Shown piece after piece: positions 8,101 to 16,073 of a stretch of 24,919 nucleotides of DNA. The stretch spans positions 1-24,919 of IMG/VR virus record IMGVR_UViG_3300025652_000506. The stretch is one strand, 5' to 3'. Source of the DNA: a virus. Made by a program: the position numbers and the translations under genes. Numbering within the stretch: the first letter of the stretch is position 1; each line of letters begins with the position of its first letter. The notes below the pieces were generated by a model, which saw only the letters and a program-made list of their open reading frames with translations, was not told the origin of the DNA and ran no database searches.

Positions 8101-8225
8101 CTTCAAGTATAGTGTCATTTCAAAGTATAGCTTTTAAATTAGACTTTAGTTTAAGTAATGCAACTAAATTTTATGTTAACGATATTCAAATTGAATACAG
8201 AGTAATAAATAAAAGAGGCGGTTGA
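5187..8225 (+). CDS. Tail nozzle / hub-like structural protein
   Basis: A 1012-residue virion protein. The N-terminus FSKGINNVKNRRDLRVGEAS, then LTNFDIGNRGELKPLGYF, is the typical opening of podovirus nozzle or DNA-stabilisation proteins (T7 gp12 and P22 gp10 types, beta-propeller folds). The second signature block, about residues 676-777, has NYGDRIMFSEIG, FADRLLAFKQRTMQVI and GIIWANTNGVYIYNG, the blade repeats usual in this group. Between them, residues of about 55-330 form an insertion with beta-rich modules, including VSGTGIPSGATIASV (about 158-172), a module seen in many phage tail proteins. By homology type it would sit at the distal end of a short tail and gate DNA. Assignment is by motif only; a fibre-attachment role is the main alternative. 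Confidence 0.72.
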   Translation: MPKKFLNIDDFSKGINNVKNRRDLRVGEASALTNFDIGNRGELKPLGYFHEATNASAVAVGGTNVDVVTASVNPGYGLHYFEYDTETGTAGFSIAGTDVSGDITIGAGGVSLGASDGTDSNYLIGFISSEFTQTVNITSGDATVTHTANSRIVRGLPVSGTGIPSGATIASVTNTTTFELSANATASSSPICTFTDTQPVTQLNVENSNWIAISAATDFLTNSSNSFLKSITNSDFPVKVVITGTALNNGTYNIISVHGGGYSGSGVADFIGNYGANHSIKAKSTLSSFPLVMQISEELTHETISAGTTVNFKRSGGYTPDVALLLGNTDDSKVDVFHATTDTWATDVIDLESIVNSGSYPEWVFYSANSAVRIADANKLNISIPKWYGYIKRDQFTAKISNKSSGTVYAFVSRSIPSGLYVETNNLEAPSSGDFIAAGSVNGTNEYNMTAGKGWSVSVTESTDEGTWEALTYEFATTFIYDGNQESLINELSTTFTATGLKKFLINVYAYYDKDTEAFYANRISGGRVYIRESGTSDDWTLLADIDIRRGVRTSLLGAHDRWVLDGATGAKNLSAQKFRVTIPTNTTTGNRASQYWMLSKTEPSLETYTALNGFDQSATQLSFGIEGSSYSTAIVANRRAFVANVKYNSGDTGGFAPSGPGADAGYGRFASEFVNYGDRIMFSEIGRYDTFPNFNYIEASKGDSESYIRLESFADRLLAFKQRTMQVINISSSSPNNWFVEDTVYSAGVLYPYSVAKGTRGIIWANTNGVYIYNGNSVAMVSEGKISDSDWLTFSNGKQLSVGYIGSSDQALIIQDVDSTQEAYLYDIRANAFTFADNIDPNSATLTEPPFTNFVNDSSGNLIMGYDVEGTSLGSTGANDVHFTRWVNDVGTHKVYLLETPDFDLGSPALIKKFYKIYITYQHTDSNAIPATRVFYQINQNGNWLAMDVSNSTTNGFPQKNGVYGLSVFAPSSIVSFQSIAFKLDFSLSNATKFYVNDIQIEYRVINKRGG

Positions 8226-8776
8226 TGAGTAGAGAGATAAGAAATTTAGTCAACTCATCTAACCAAGAAGCAAGTCTTGAAGTTGGAGTAGGGCGTGTTT
8301 TACCAGAAGGCGGTAGTTCAGTTAATTTAGAAGAAGGAAGGCTTGTAGTTAAAAGAAAATATAACAACCTTATATACAAATCTTTTATGTCTCGTGATGG
8401 CAATGAAATTGTTGATAAAAACCTTGACGTTGGTGGAAGGGTAAAGTCAAAAATAACAGCAGAAGATTTAATATTTAAACAAGGCCCTAATTTAGAAATA
8501 TCTAGTGGAGCTATTACTGTAACTCATTCTTTACATGAAGTAGATGTTCAAGGAGCTAGTGGAAATGACGACCTAGATACTATTAATGGTGGAGTTTCTG
8601 GTCAAATTTTAATATTAAGAGCTGTTAATGGAGCTAGAACAGTAACTATTAAGGACAATGAAGATAATATATTTTTGCCCGGTGGTAGTGACTTTGCTTT
8701 AGATACGGCTACAGATGTGGCTGTGCTATTAAAAAATGGTTCAGATTGGTATGTTATTGTTACAGCGAGTATATAA
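8225..8776 (+). CDS. Fibre-like virion protein
   Basis: A 183-residue protein. The ATG at 8225 overlaps the preceding TGA (TGATG) and is preferred to the TTG one codon earlier. The N-terminal 40 residues are polar. The middle (SKITAEDLIFKQGPNLEISSG) leads to a beta-rich C-terminal domain with ITVTHSLHEVDVQGASGND, LRAVNGARTVTIKDNEDNI and VAVLLKNGSDWYVI. This last block (AITVTxSxHxVDtxgg..dDLdTInGG..GqiLiLraxxxxRtVTvkDxxgNI) is a common module at the ends of phage tail fibres and decoration proteins. It is likely a short tail fibre or tail appendage, following the nozzle gene directly. Confidence 0.72.
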   Translation: MSREIRNLVNSSNQEASLEVGVGRVLPEGGSSVNLEEGRLVVKRKYNNLIYKSFMSRDGNEIVDKNLDVGGRVKSKITAEDLIFKQGPNLEISSGAITVTHSLHEVDVQGASGNDDLDTINGGVSGQILILRAVNGARTVTIKDNEDNIFLPGGSDFALDTATDVAVLLKNGSDWYVIVTASI

Positions 8777-8793
8777 ATTTAAAGGATATAATT

Positions 8794-10008
8794 ATGTCGT
8801 ACGATAAAGGTAAAACAATAAAAGAATATATGCAAGGTGGCTATGCCCAACCTATGGAGTATCAAACTGGTGGTTATATCCCCGGAGTATCTAGTGCTTT
8901 ATATAGAACTGGTCTTGATAGAAGAACAGCGATAGCACAAGATGAACAAAGAGAACAGGCTAAGGCCTTAGAAAAACAAGGTAAAAGAAGAGGTTTGTTT
9001 ACTTCATTAGGAAAGCTAGGTGGCACAATTGCAGGTGGTGCTCTTGCAACTGCTCTTGCACCAGTTACTGGAGGTGCATCACTATTAGCTGGAGCTGCAT
9101 TAGCTAAAGGGCTAGGTTCTGCTGGTGGTTCTTTTTTAGGAGAGAAATTAGCAGGAGTAACAGCAAGTGATGATTTTAGAAGAGTGGGTCAAGAATCTTC
9201 TACTGGTTTATTAGATACTGGATTTGAAGAGCTAGGAGATATAAGAAAAGAATATGGAGAAGGAGCTTTGGGCCGGTCTTTAGCAACGGGTTTAAGAACT
9301 GGATTAAGTGCTGGTGGAGCAGATTATTTAATGAATTTAGGTAAGGGTAAAGATGTTTTAGAAGCTGCTGAGGGAGTAGGTGGACAGTCTCTTGGTCAAA
9401 CGCAAGGATTAGGGTTAAATGTTGAAGCGCCTTCAATGACTAATTTTGACTTAGGTCGTTTTTATGGCAATGTACCATCTCCTGTGTCTGAGGCATTAAG
9501 TTCTGGTAGTAACACAAGTAGTGGGTTAATAAACCAAGGAACTAATTTAGCTAGTTCAATAGGCGATATGGACTTTAATGTTGACCAGTTATTTCAAGAA
9601 GCTTATGGAACGCCTACTTTTGGCATGAACCAAGGTGGCAAAGTCTACGGATATGAAGATGGTGGAGTTATAGAAATGCTACAAGGTATAGCCAATAAAG
9701 CTAGCTTTGGTAGGCGAAATCAAGTAGAAGATATAGAACAAAGTAACGCTCCAATGATTGATATGGAAGCTGTTTTAGCTAAAAAAGAAATGCAAGACAA
9801 TGCTGGATTTAGTATTGTTCCTACTGTTGGGGAATTTATGGGAGAAAAAATTTACCAAGGAACACCAGAAATGAGCAAATATTTAGAAAGCGATGATTAC
9901 AGAAATTATTTAAAAACCAAAATTAGTGAATTTGATTCACCAAAAATGCAAGGATACGCAGGCGGTGGCTTAATAAACATGCTACCATTTAATAGGAGAA
10001 TTATGTAA
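8794..10008 (+). CDS. Virion protein with glycine-zipper region and repeated GG motifs
   Basis: A 404-residue protein. The start is the ATG at 8794, with AAAGGA 7 nt upstream; an earlier in-frame ATG at 8746 would overlap the previous gene and lacks a site. Residues 1-30 hold two short motifs, YMQGGYAQPM and QTGGYIPG. Residues of about 70-135 are a Gly/Ala/Leu-rich stretch (GGTIAGGALATALAPVTGG, then LLAGAALAKGLGSAGGSF) like the membrane-active glycine zippers of phage ejection proteins. Further GG motifs occur at NQGGKVYGYEDGGVIEM and at the end, YAGGGLINMLPF. It lies between tail genes and large ejection-protein candidates, so it is probably an internal virion protein. The stop overlaps the next ATG (TAATG). 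Confidence 0.7.
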   Translation: MSYDKGKTIKEYMQGGYAQPMEYQTGGYIPGVSSALYRTGLDRRTAIAQDEQREQAKALEKQGKRRGLFTSLGKLGGTIAGGALATALAPVTGGASLLAGAALAKGLGSAGGSFLGEKLAGVTASDDFRRVGQESSTGLLDTGFEELGDIRKEYGEGALGRSLATGLRTGLSAGGADYLMNLGKGKDVLEAAEGVGGQSLGQTQGLGLNVEAPSMTNFDLGRFYGNVPSPVSEALSSGSNTSSGLINQGTNLASSIGDMDFNVDQLFQEAYGTPTFGMNQGGKVYGYEDGGVIEMLQGIANKASFGRRNQVEDIEQSNAPMIDMEAVLAKKEMQDNAGFSIVPTVGEFMGEKIYQGTPEMSKYLESDDYRNYLKTKISEFDSPKMQGYAGGGLINMLPFNRRIM

Positions 10009-11213
10009 TGGCAGATACAGTACCAGCTATGCTAGAACCCGGTGAGTATGTTATACGCAAAGATGCCGCTGAGGAAATAGGAATAGACAATTTAAATATG
10101 ATGAACAATATAGATAGGTCTAGCCAGATGTATATGAATCATGGTGGCTTAGTTCCTCAATTACAACATGGTCACTCAGCTATAGATGAGTTACTAGCTA
10201 TGAATACATTAAGCAATCAAGCTAATGTAGACATGACTAGGCAAAGCTCTATGATGAACCAAGGTGGTAAACTAAAACCAGTTCCAGAGGGTAACAAAGG
10301 TCTAGGTAAACTACCAGACACAGTTCGTAATCGTATGGGATATATGCAAGAAGGTGGTGAAGTACCACAAGACCCAGACCCTTTGCAAATAGAAGCAAGG
10401 ATGCGTGGAGACTTTAAAAATATGGGCACTATAGGTGCTGTAGATTCTAATAATTATTATAGTAACTTGCTTAACGAGGCTATGAAAGATAGAGAGATGC
10501 TTGAAAAAGGTTCTTTTCTAGAAGGGTTTGCTCCATCAAAAGATAGAATTGAAGAAGATATATTTAAAGCTCTTAAGTATTATTCAAGAAATCATAACAC
10601 ATCTCCAAAAGTACAAGGCTATAATAATGGTGGTCAAGTATATTCTTACGGTTCTCAAACTACTGAAATACCCACTCTTGAAGAGGCACAGAGATTAACT
10701 GGGCAAAGAATAGATGACCCAGAAGGAGCAGGACTTCAAGAATATGATTTTTCAAGAGAAGAAGGTATTACTAGTAATATTAATAGACAAATAGCTAGTA
10801 TGCAAAATCAATTAAGAAGTGCACAAGGAGTAGGTGGGGCAAGAATTGGTCAAGCAATTACACAAGCAGATACTATGGGTAGAGGATTTGAAGGTTTTGG
10901 TGGAAGGCAATCTGCGATAGATACAGCAACAACTCAAGCACAAAGGGGCTATGAATCTGGAATAGAAAGATTTCAGTCTGGTTTAGACCAAGCTAAACAA
11001 GATGAGTTTGAAAGTATAAGAAGTATGCGTGAGGGATACTTAACAGACCAAATAGGGAACATAGGACTAGAGGCATCACAAGAAGGTACTTCTGATTACA
11101 ACATAGAAGATGACCCAAATTGGAACGCTCCAGAGAATCCAATTGAAAATCAACAATATGTTTTTAATAACCAAACGTATAGATATACAAATGGCAGTTG
11201 GAAAAAATATTAA
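10008..11213 (+). CDS. Virion protein with tape-measure-like DTVPAMLEPGE motif
   Basis: A 401-residue protein that opens with MADTVPAMLEPGEYVIRKDA. The element DTVPAMLxPGEyVi is best known from C-terminal parts of tape-measure and related large tail proteins. GG motifs recur: MNHGGLVPQLQHG, MNQGGKLKPVPEG, MQEGGEVPQD and NNGGQVYSYG. The C-terminal half (about residues 255-360) is an alpha-helical region rich in Gln, Arg and Glu (RQIASMQNQLRSAQGVGG, then ERFQSGLDQAKQDEFESI), likely coiled coil, followed by an Asn-rich end. It starts on the stop of the preceding gene, in another frame. It is likely an internal or tail-core protein working with its neighbours; no enzymatic motif is seen. Confidence 0.68.
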   Translation: MADTVPAMLEPGEYVIRKDAAEEIGIDNLNMMNNIDRSSQMYMNHGGLVPQLQHGHSAIDELLAMNTLSNQANVDMTRQSSMMNQGGKLKPVPEGNKGLGKLPDTVRNRMGYMQEGGEVPQDPDPLQIEARMRGDFKNMGTIGAVDSNNYYSNLLNEAMKDREMLEKGSFLEGFAPSKDRIEEDIFKALKYYSRNHNTSPKVQGYNNGGQVYSYGSQTTEIPTLEEAQRLTGQRIDDPEGAGLQEYDFSREEGITSNINRQIASMQNQLRSAQGVGGARIGQAITQADTMGRGFEGFGGRQSAIDTATTQAQRGYESGIERFQSGLDQAKQDEFESIRSMREGYLTDQIGNIGLEASQEGTSDYNIEDDPNWNAPENPIENQQYVFNNQTYRYTNGSWKKY

Positions 11214-11229
11214 TAATTAAGGATAAACT

Positions 11230-12420
11230 ATGGCAAGAAGTAGATATAATGTAGTCCCTCAAGGACAAATAAATATAGTAAAACCTCAAAGTGGTATAGA
11301 TATAGTACTTGATACTCTATCTCAATACGCTAACCCTAACTACCAGTTAAATAGAAAAGAACTTGCTATGCGAGAAAGGCAAATGGCTACTGACAATAGA
11401 AGAGCTGATGCTACTTTAGAACTAAAACAACAAGAAGCTTCTGAAACCAGTAGAAGGCAAGATGATTTATTACTTATTGAACAGCAAAATGCTCAAACAG
11501 CTCGTGAAAAATATTTAGCTGAAAAGAAAGATAAGCAAACTGGAAGGCTAATGGAGGATTTTAATTTAATAGCTGGTAGCATAGAAACAAATGAAGAAGG
11601 TTTTAAAAGCCTAGAGGATAATATTGCTAAATATATGAGTGATAGTCCAGATGCTTTTAATAGAGCCACTCAAACAGTAAATGCCTTAAGAGCAAAAACA
11701 ACCAGAGAAAATAATGAGGCTGATGCACTAGGGGCATTTTTTAATACTCAACTTACTGATGGCTTTGAGTATGACCCAGAGTTACATAGAGACTTATTTA
11801 TAAAAGAACCGGCATTTAAAAATCAATTACTTAACAAAGCTATTGACGCTAGTTATGGTTCTCAAGTACCAGAAAATATGAAGTTAGCATATAATTCAGA
11901 TATGAAAATACTTGGTGGGTTGTTAACTTCTTACGCTCAAGCACTAGGAGACTCTCAAAAAGAAAAGGCTTTAAAAGCTGTACAATCTGCATATATTCCT
12001 TTTAAAGAAAAATACGGGCAATATAATGCTGGTGCTTCTACTATAGAAGGTTTGATTGGGTACGAAGAGCCAAATGATGATGATATAAACTTAGAAGGTA
12101 CGGAAAAAATAGAAGACGAACAAGGCATTTCATCTAATTTTCTCAATACATTATTTGGTGGTAGTGCTTTAAGTGCAAGTCCTACTAAAACTAAACCAGT
12201 TGTTAATAGAACCGGTACAGATAGGGAAGAACGCATAAGAAGAAGAATGGCATTAGAAGATATGATAGAAAAAGAAAAGTTAAATATAAGCCAAGGTGCA
12301 AACATAGGTGGAGAATTATTAAAAATGTTGTCGGGTATGACGCCACAATCAAAAGCACACGGTGGTAAAATACTATCTAAAAAAGAAATGTATATGCAGA
12401 GAAGAAAAAATAAAAGATGA
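11230..12420 (+). CDS. Alpha-helical internal virion protein candidate
   Basis: A 396-residue protein with AAGGATA 6 nt before its ATG. The N-terminus (GQINIVKPQSGIDIVLDTLS) is followed by a long charged helix at about 48-110 (RKELAMRERQMATDNRRADA, then LKQQEASETSRRQDDLLLIEQQ), probably coiled coil. Residues 110-260 remain helical. The C-terminus is acidic and then basic and ends AHGGKILSKKEMYMQRRKNK, carrying the same GG motif as the two preceding proteins. Position before the 1218-residue protein, and the helical composition, match middle-sized ejection (core) proteins of podoviruses. No family is recognised. It overlaps the next gene by ATGA. Confidence 0.65.
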   Translation: MARSRYNVVPQGQINIVKPQSGIDIVLDTLSQYANPNYQLNRKELAMRERQMATDNRRADATLELKQQEASETSRRQDDLLLIEQQNAQTAREKYLAEKKDKQTGRLMEDFNLIAGSIETNEEGFKSLEDNIAKYMSDSPDAFNRATQTVNALRAKTTRENNEADALGAFFNTQLTDGFEYDPELHRDLFIKEPAFKNQLLNKAIDASYGSQVPENMKLAYNSDMKILGGLLTSYAQALGDSQKEKALKAVQSAYIPFKEKYGQYNAGASTIEGLIGYEEPNDDDINLEGTEKIEDEQGISSNFLNTLFGGSALSASPTKTKPVVNRTGTDREERIRRRMALEDMIEKEKLNISQGANIGGELLKMLSGMTPQSKAHGGKILSKKEMYMQRRKNKR

Positions 12421-15400
12421 ATAAATCTCAGCTTCTAACAAAGTATAGAAATACTTATCCAAACCTTAAAAATATAAATGATGATAAATTATTTAATGCC
12501 TTAGTTAAAAAATTTCCAGAGTATAAAACTGAAATAACAGACTACTCTACTAAAACATCTGAGAATATATTTGATTCTTTGCCAAGCTTTATAAAACTAG
12601 GGTATAATCGCTCTATTCAAGGTATGGCTCAAGAAATGTCTACAGGGAAGAAGAGGTTTGACTTATCTGGCTATGAACCGGGTGTTGTTGCTGACATAGG
12701 TGCTGGCCTTGCATCTTTTCTTGCTCCTACTGATTTAGCTATAACAGCTTTAGGTGGTGGTATAGGTGGGGCTGCAGCTAAGAATGTTGCTACTAAATAT
12801 GTATTTAAAAACCTAGTTAGGAACGGTGTAAAAGGCACAGTTGCTAAAGATGTTGCTAAAAGGGCATCTGTTAATATAGGTAAACAGACTGGTGCTTTAG
12901 CTTTGTACGAAGGATTTGGTGGTGCTTTACAACAAAAGAAAGACACAGGAGAGATAAAGTTAGGTGGTGTAGTTAAAGATACAATATCTGGAGCTGTATT
13001 AGGTGGCACAACTTCTGGATTTGGTACTTTTTTAACAGCTAGAGGAGCAAGTACTTTAAGAAAAATTGCTGGAGAAACAGCTGCTCTTGGAACTGTTAGT
13101 CCGCTTATAGAAGGAGAGCTACCTACTCCTCAAGATTACTTAACTGCTGGAGGTATGCTACTTGGTTTAAAAGGTGTATCTAAAGCAATGGGCTCTAAAA
13201 CAGAATTAGAAAAGTTTATTGAAAGAGGTAGAAGACCATTAAATAAAAAAGAGGTAGTTGAAAATAAACTAGCAGAATCTTATGGAAGTCAAGTAGATAC
13301 AATAGATTTAGCTAGAAGACAAACAGAAGTATGGATTGATAGGGCTGGTAAAAAATGGAATTTAATAAGCACAAAAAGTAATAAATATACTTTGATGGGT
13401 GCTACTACTAGCGATGTTAGAAGAGTTGATAAGTCTAGGTTTAATACTAGCTATAGGTTGTCTACCGAAAATCAAAAGATAGGTCTTGAGGATATAATAA
13501 AAGATAGACAGTCAAACCTAAGAAAAATGGAAAGTAATTTAAAGGTTGATGACGCTACCAAACAACTATTAAGAAATAGTGCATTGTCTAAAAAAAATCA
13601 ACTAACATTAGCAAGACCAGAAGTTCAAAAAGTAGTTGGGGATAAAATAAAATTAGATTTTTTTACTCCATTAGAATTAGATAAGTATAGAAATGTTTTA
13701 GCTAAGAAAGATTTAGCAAACAAAAATATTGACTTGTTAAAAACAGAAGGTTGGATAACTCAAGAGGCTAAGATGTCTCTTAATAAAGAAAACTTTTTTC
13801 CTAAACCTATACAGGGGATGTTAAATTCATTAGTAAGACCTAAGTATAGAGGCTCACAAAAACAAGCAGTAAGAAAATTCTATAATTCAGTTGCAGATTA
13901 TACAGCAGATAAAGATGTATTGACTGGTGAGTATTTAGGAAACTTACTTAGTAATCAAAGAATTAACCCAAGCAATAAAACAATAAACAGATTTAGAAAG
14001 AAGGGAATGAGTAAAGCTCAAGCAGAGGAAGCTTATTACAGAAACCTTACTAAGCTAAAAGAAGATGGAAAAGAAACAGATTTAGATGCTATTACTGATT
14101 TAATTTCTAGGCGTTTTGTATCAGAAGGTGGTCAATTACCGGGTTATATTAAAAACTATGTGCCTCAAATGATTAAAAGAGATGTTGCTGATGCTGTTTT
14201 TGATGATATGTTAAGCGTGATAGGTAAAAAATCTGAGATAGCTAAAGTATTAAGAAATGATTTTGCATATATGGAGGGAGATGCTGTCTTTGGAGGTATG
14301 GTTAATCCAGACAACTTTATAAAAAAGAATTTAAAAGTTGCTGAGTACCTAAACAAGTTAATAGAAAGAAGTTCTACTAGATTAAATAAAGATACTAGAA
14401 AATTAATTCTATCAAACATAGAAGACGGAACTAATTTGCAGTATTTTAGAGCTTACTCTAAAGTTGCTAATGGATTATCAGAAGAATTATTTAATACCTT
14501 TGGTAATCTAGAAAAGACAAGGCGTTTTAATATACCAGATGAATTGCTAGAAAGAAACTTTAAAACATTGATAACTAGGTACGCAACTAAAGCCGCTAAT
14601 AGAACTGCATTTATAAAAAACTTTGGTGCAAAGGGAGAAAAGTTTAAATCTTTATTAGAAGCTTCTGAGATAGAAGATAAAGGTGTTATGAGAGAGTTGT
14701 TTCATCATGTTAAGGGAGATATAGAATATCATTCTGCATACAATTATAAACCAGAGACAAAAAACGCTTGGAGAAAATACATGGAGTGGAACACAGGTCT
14801 TAAAATAGGTCTTGGCTATGCTCCTCTTATGAACGTATCACAGGCAACTATATCTACAGCTTTAGAAGCTGGATATATTCCTTTTTTTAAAGGTTTATTT
14901 TCTTTAACAAGTAAGAAGAGAAGAGAGCTTATTGAAAAATCTGGTGTAACTAACTACTCTATGTTTAATGAGATGATTGGTATATCTAATGAATCTAAAG
15001 TATCAAATAAAATAGTAGATGGATTAAGTAAGTTTAGTGGGTTTAACGGTATTAATAAAATTAATCAAATAACTGCAGCTGCAACAGCACGAGTATTAGT
15101 AGACGATATGTTTAAAGCTGTAAAAGGCAAAGGGTTGTTAGGTAAGTCTAAACTAAGAAGAGATTGGGCGGCTAGTAAATTAAACCAATTAGGTATTGAC
15201 CCTAAAACTTCTAAGATAACTGATGATGATTATGTAAGAGCTATGTCTAAGTTTGCTAGAAAAAGTCAGCTACAAAAAGATATATTAGAAGACCCATTAA
15301 TCTTTAATAACCCAAAGACTAAAGTATTCACTCAATTTAAAAGGTTTGGTTATAGACAATATAACTATATGATGGATTTAGCACAGCATGATATAGCTTA

Positions 15401-16073
15401 TGGAAACTTTATGCCTATTATTAGGTTAGGAATTGCTGGTGTAGCTGGTGGACTTATAGCGAATCAAGCTAAAGACTTTATGAGAAGAGTCTTATCTGGT
15501 GAGGAACAATTTAACCCACAAGAAGGTATGCCAAATGACTTACAAGAAATAGCAGAGGGCGTTATGTCTGTTGGTGCTTTTGGTTTTATGGGAGAGTTAA
15601 TGTCTGCAGGGTTAGATGAAGGTAAGAGTGTTTCTAGTTCTTTAAAGTTCTTAGCATATCCACCATTACTATCAGATGTAGACAACTTCTTTACTAAATT
15701 TGTACCAGCTATGGAGTCTGATTTTAAAGAGCTAAGAGCAGATGCATTGAAAAGAAGCCCAGCTAGGTTAATGAAACTAACAGGTAGTTCTGTGTTTAGA
15801 GAACTGTCCAAGAGAGCAGAAACCGAAGGTATGAGCTTTAATAGAATCAAAGCATCTAAAGGTTTTAGAGTTAAAAAGATAATGAATATGCTAGAGAAAG
15901 CACAAACTGATGAAGACTTTAATAAAGCATACGCAGAGGTACAGGCTTGGAATAAACTTAATAATGAGTTTCCTATAACTATGAGTGATATTAGCTTTCA
16001 AAAATTAATGCAAAGAAAGATGAGACGCTACGAGAAACTAGCTCTAAATGAATTTAAAGGGTTTGAGTTATAA
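12417..16073 (+). CDS. Large ejection (internal core) protein candidate
   Basis: A 1218-residue protein, the largest complete gene here. Residues 1-45 form a small motif, LLTKYRNTYPNLKNINDDKL, then ALVKKFPEYK, recurrent at the start of phage internal proteins. Residues of about 90-215 are Gly/Ala-rich and hydrophobic (DIGAGLASFLAPTDLAITAL, GGGIGGAAAKN, GAVLGGTTSGFGTFLTARGA), plausibly membrane-inserting after ejection. The middle 650 residues are helical and basic. The C-terminal third contains APLMNVSQATISTALEAG, FTQFKRFGYRQYNYMMDLA and another hydrophobic segment, IIRLGIAGVAGGLIANQAK, resembling ends of large polyvalent/ejection proteins in podoviruses. No lytic transglycosylase or protease motif is visible, unlike T7 gp16. 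The inferred role is channel formation for DNA entry. It overlaps both neighbours. Confidence 0.7.
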   Translation: MNKSQLLTKYRNTYPNLKNINDDKLFNALVKKFPEYKTEITDYSTKTSENIFDSLPSFIKLGYNRSIQGMAQEMSTGKKRFDLSGYEPGVVADIGAGLASFLAPTDLAITALGGGIGGAAAKNVATKYVFKNLVRNGVKGTVAKDVAKRASVNIGKQTGALALYEGFGGALQQKKDTGEIKLGGVVKDTISGAVLGGTTSGFGTFLTARGASTLRKIAGETAALGTVSPLIEGELPTPQDYLTAGGMLLGLKGVSKAMGSKTELEKFIERGRRPLNKKEVVENKLAESYGSQVDTIDLARRQTEVWIDRAGKKWNLISTKSNKYTLMGATTSDVRRVDKSRFNTSYRLSTENQKIGLEDIIKDRQSNLRKMESNLKVDDATKQLLRNSALSKKNQLTLARPEVQKVVGDKIKLDFFTPLELDKYRNVLAKKDLANKNIDLLKTEGWITQEAKMSLNKENFFPKPIQGMLNSLVRPKYRGSQKQAVRKFYNSVADYTADKDVLTGEYLGNLLSNQRINPSNKTINRFRKKGMSKAQAEEAYYRNLTKLKEDGKETDLDAITDLISRRFVSEGGQLPGYIKNYVPQMIKRDVADAVFDDMLSVIGKKSEIAKVLRNDFAYMEGDAVFGGMVNPDNFIKKNLKVAEYLNKLIERSSTRLNKDTRKLILSNIEDGTNLQYFRAYSKVANGLSEELFNTFGNLEKTRRFNIPDELLERNFKTLITRYATKAANRTAFIKNFGAKGEKFKSLLEASEIEDKGVMRELFHHVKGDIEYHSAYNYKPETKNAWRKYMEWNTGLKIGLGYAPLMNVSQATISTALEAGYIPFFKGLFSLTSKKRRELIEKSGVTNYSMFNEMIGISNESKVSNKIVDGLSKFSGFNGINKINQITAAATARVLVDDMFKAVKGKGLLGKSKLRRDWAASKLNQLGIDPKTSKITDDDYVRAMSKFARKSQLQKDILEDPLIFNNPKTKVFTQFKRFGYRQYNYMMDLAQHDIAYGNFMPIIRLGIAGVAGGLIANQAKDFMRRVLSGEEQFNPQEGMPNDLQEIAEGVMSVGAFGFMGELMSAGLDEGKSVSSSLKFLAYPPLLSDVDNFFTKFVPAMESDFKELRADALKRSPARLMKLTGSSVFRELSKRAETEGMSFNRIKASKGFRVKKIMNMLEKAQTDEDFNKAYAEVQAWNKLNNEFPITMSDISFQKLMQRKMRRYEKLALNEFKGFEL

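Noticed and set aside
8746-8793. Earlier ATG for the glycine-zipper virion protein
   Set aside because: It would overlap the end of the preceding gene and encodes a Cys/Tyr-rich extension out of character; the ATG at 8794 has a proper AAAGGA site.
11955-12305. Minus-strand frames opposite the late genes (also 12671-13009, 15464-15850)
   Set aside because: No ribosome-binding sites, no family resemblance, and complete overlap with real plus-strand genes.
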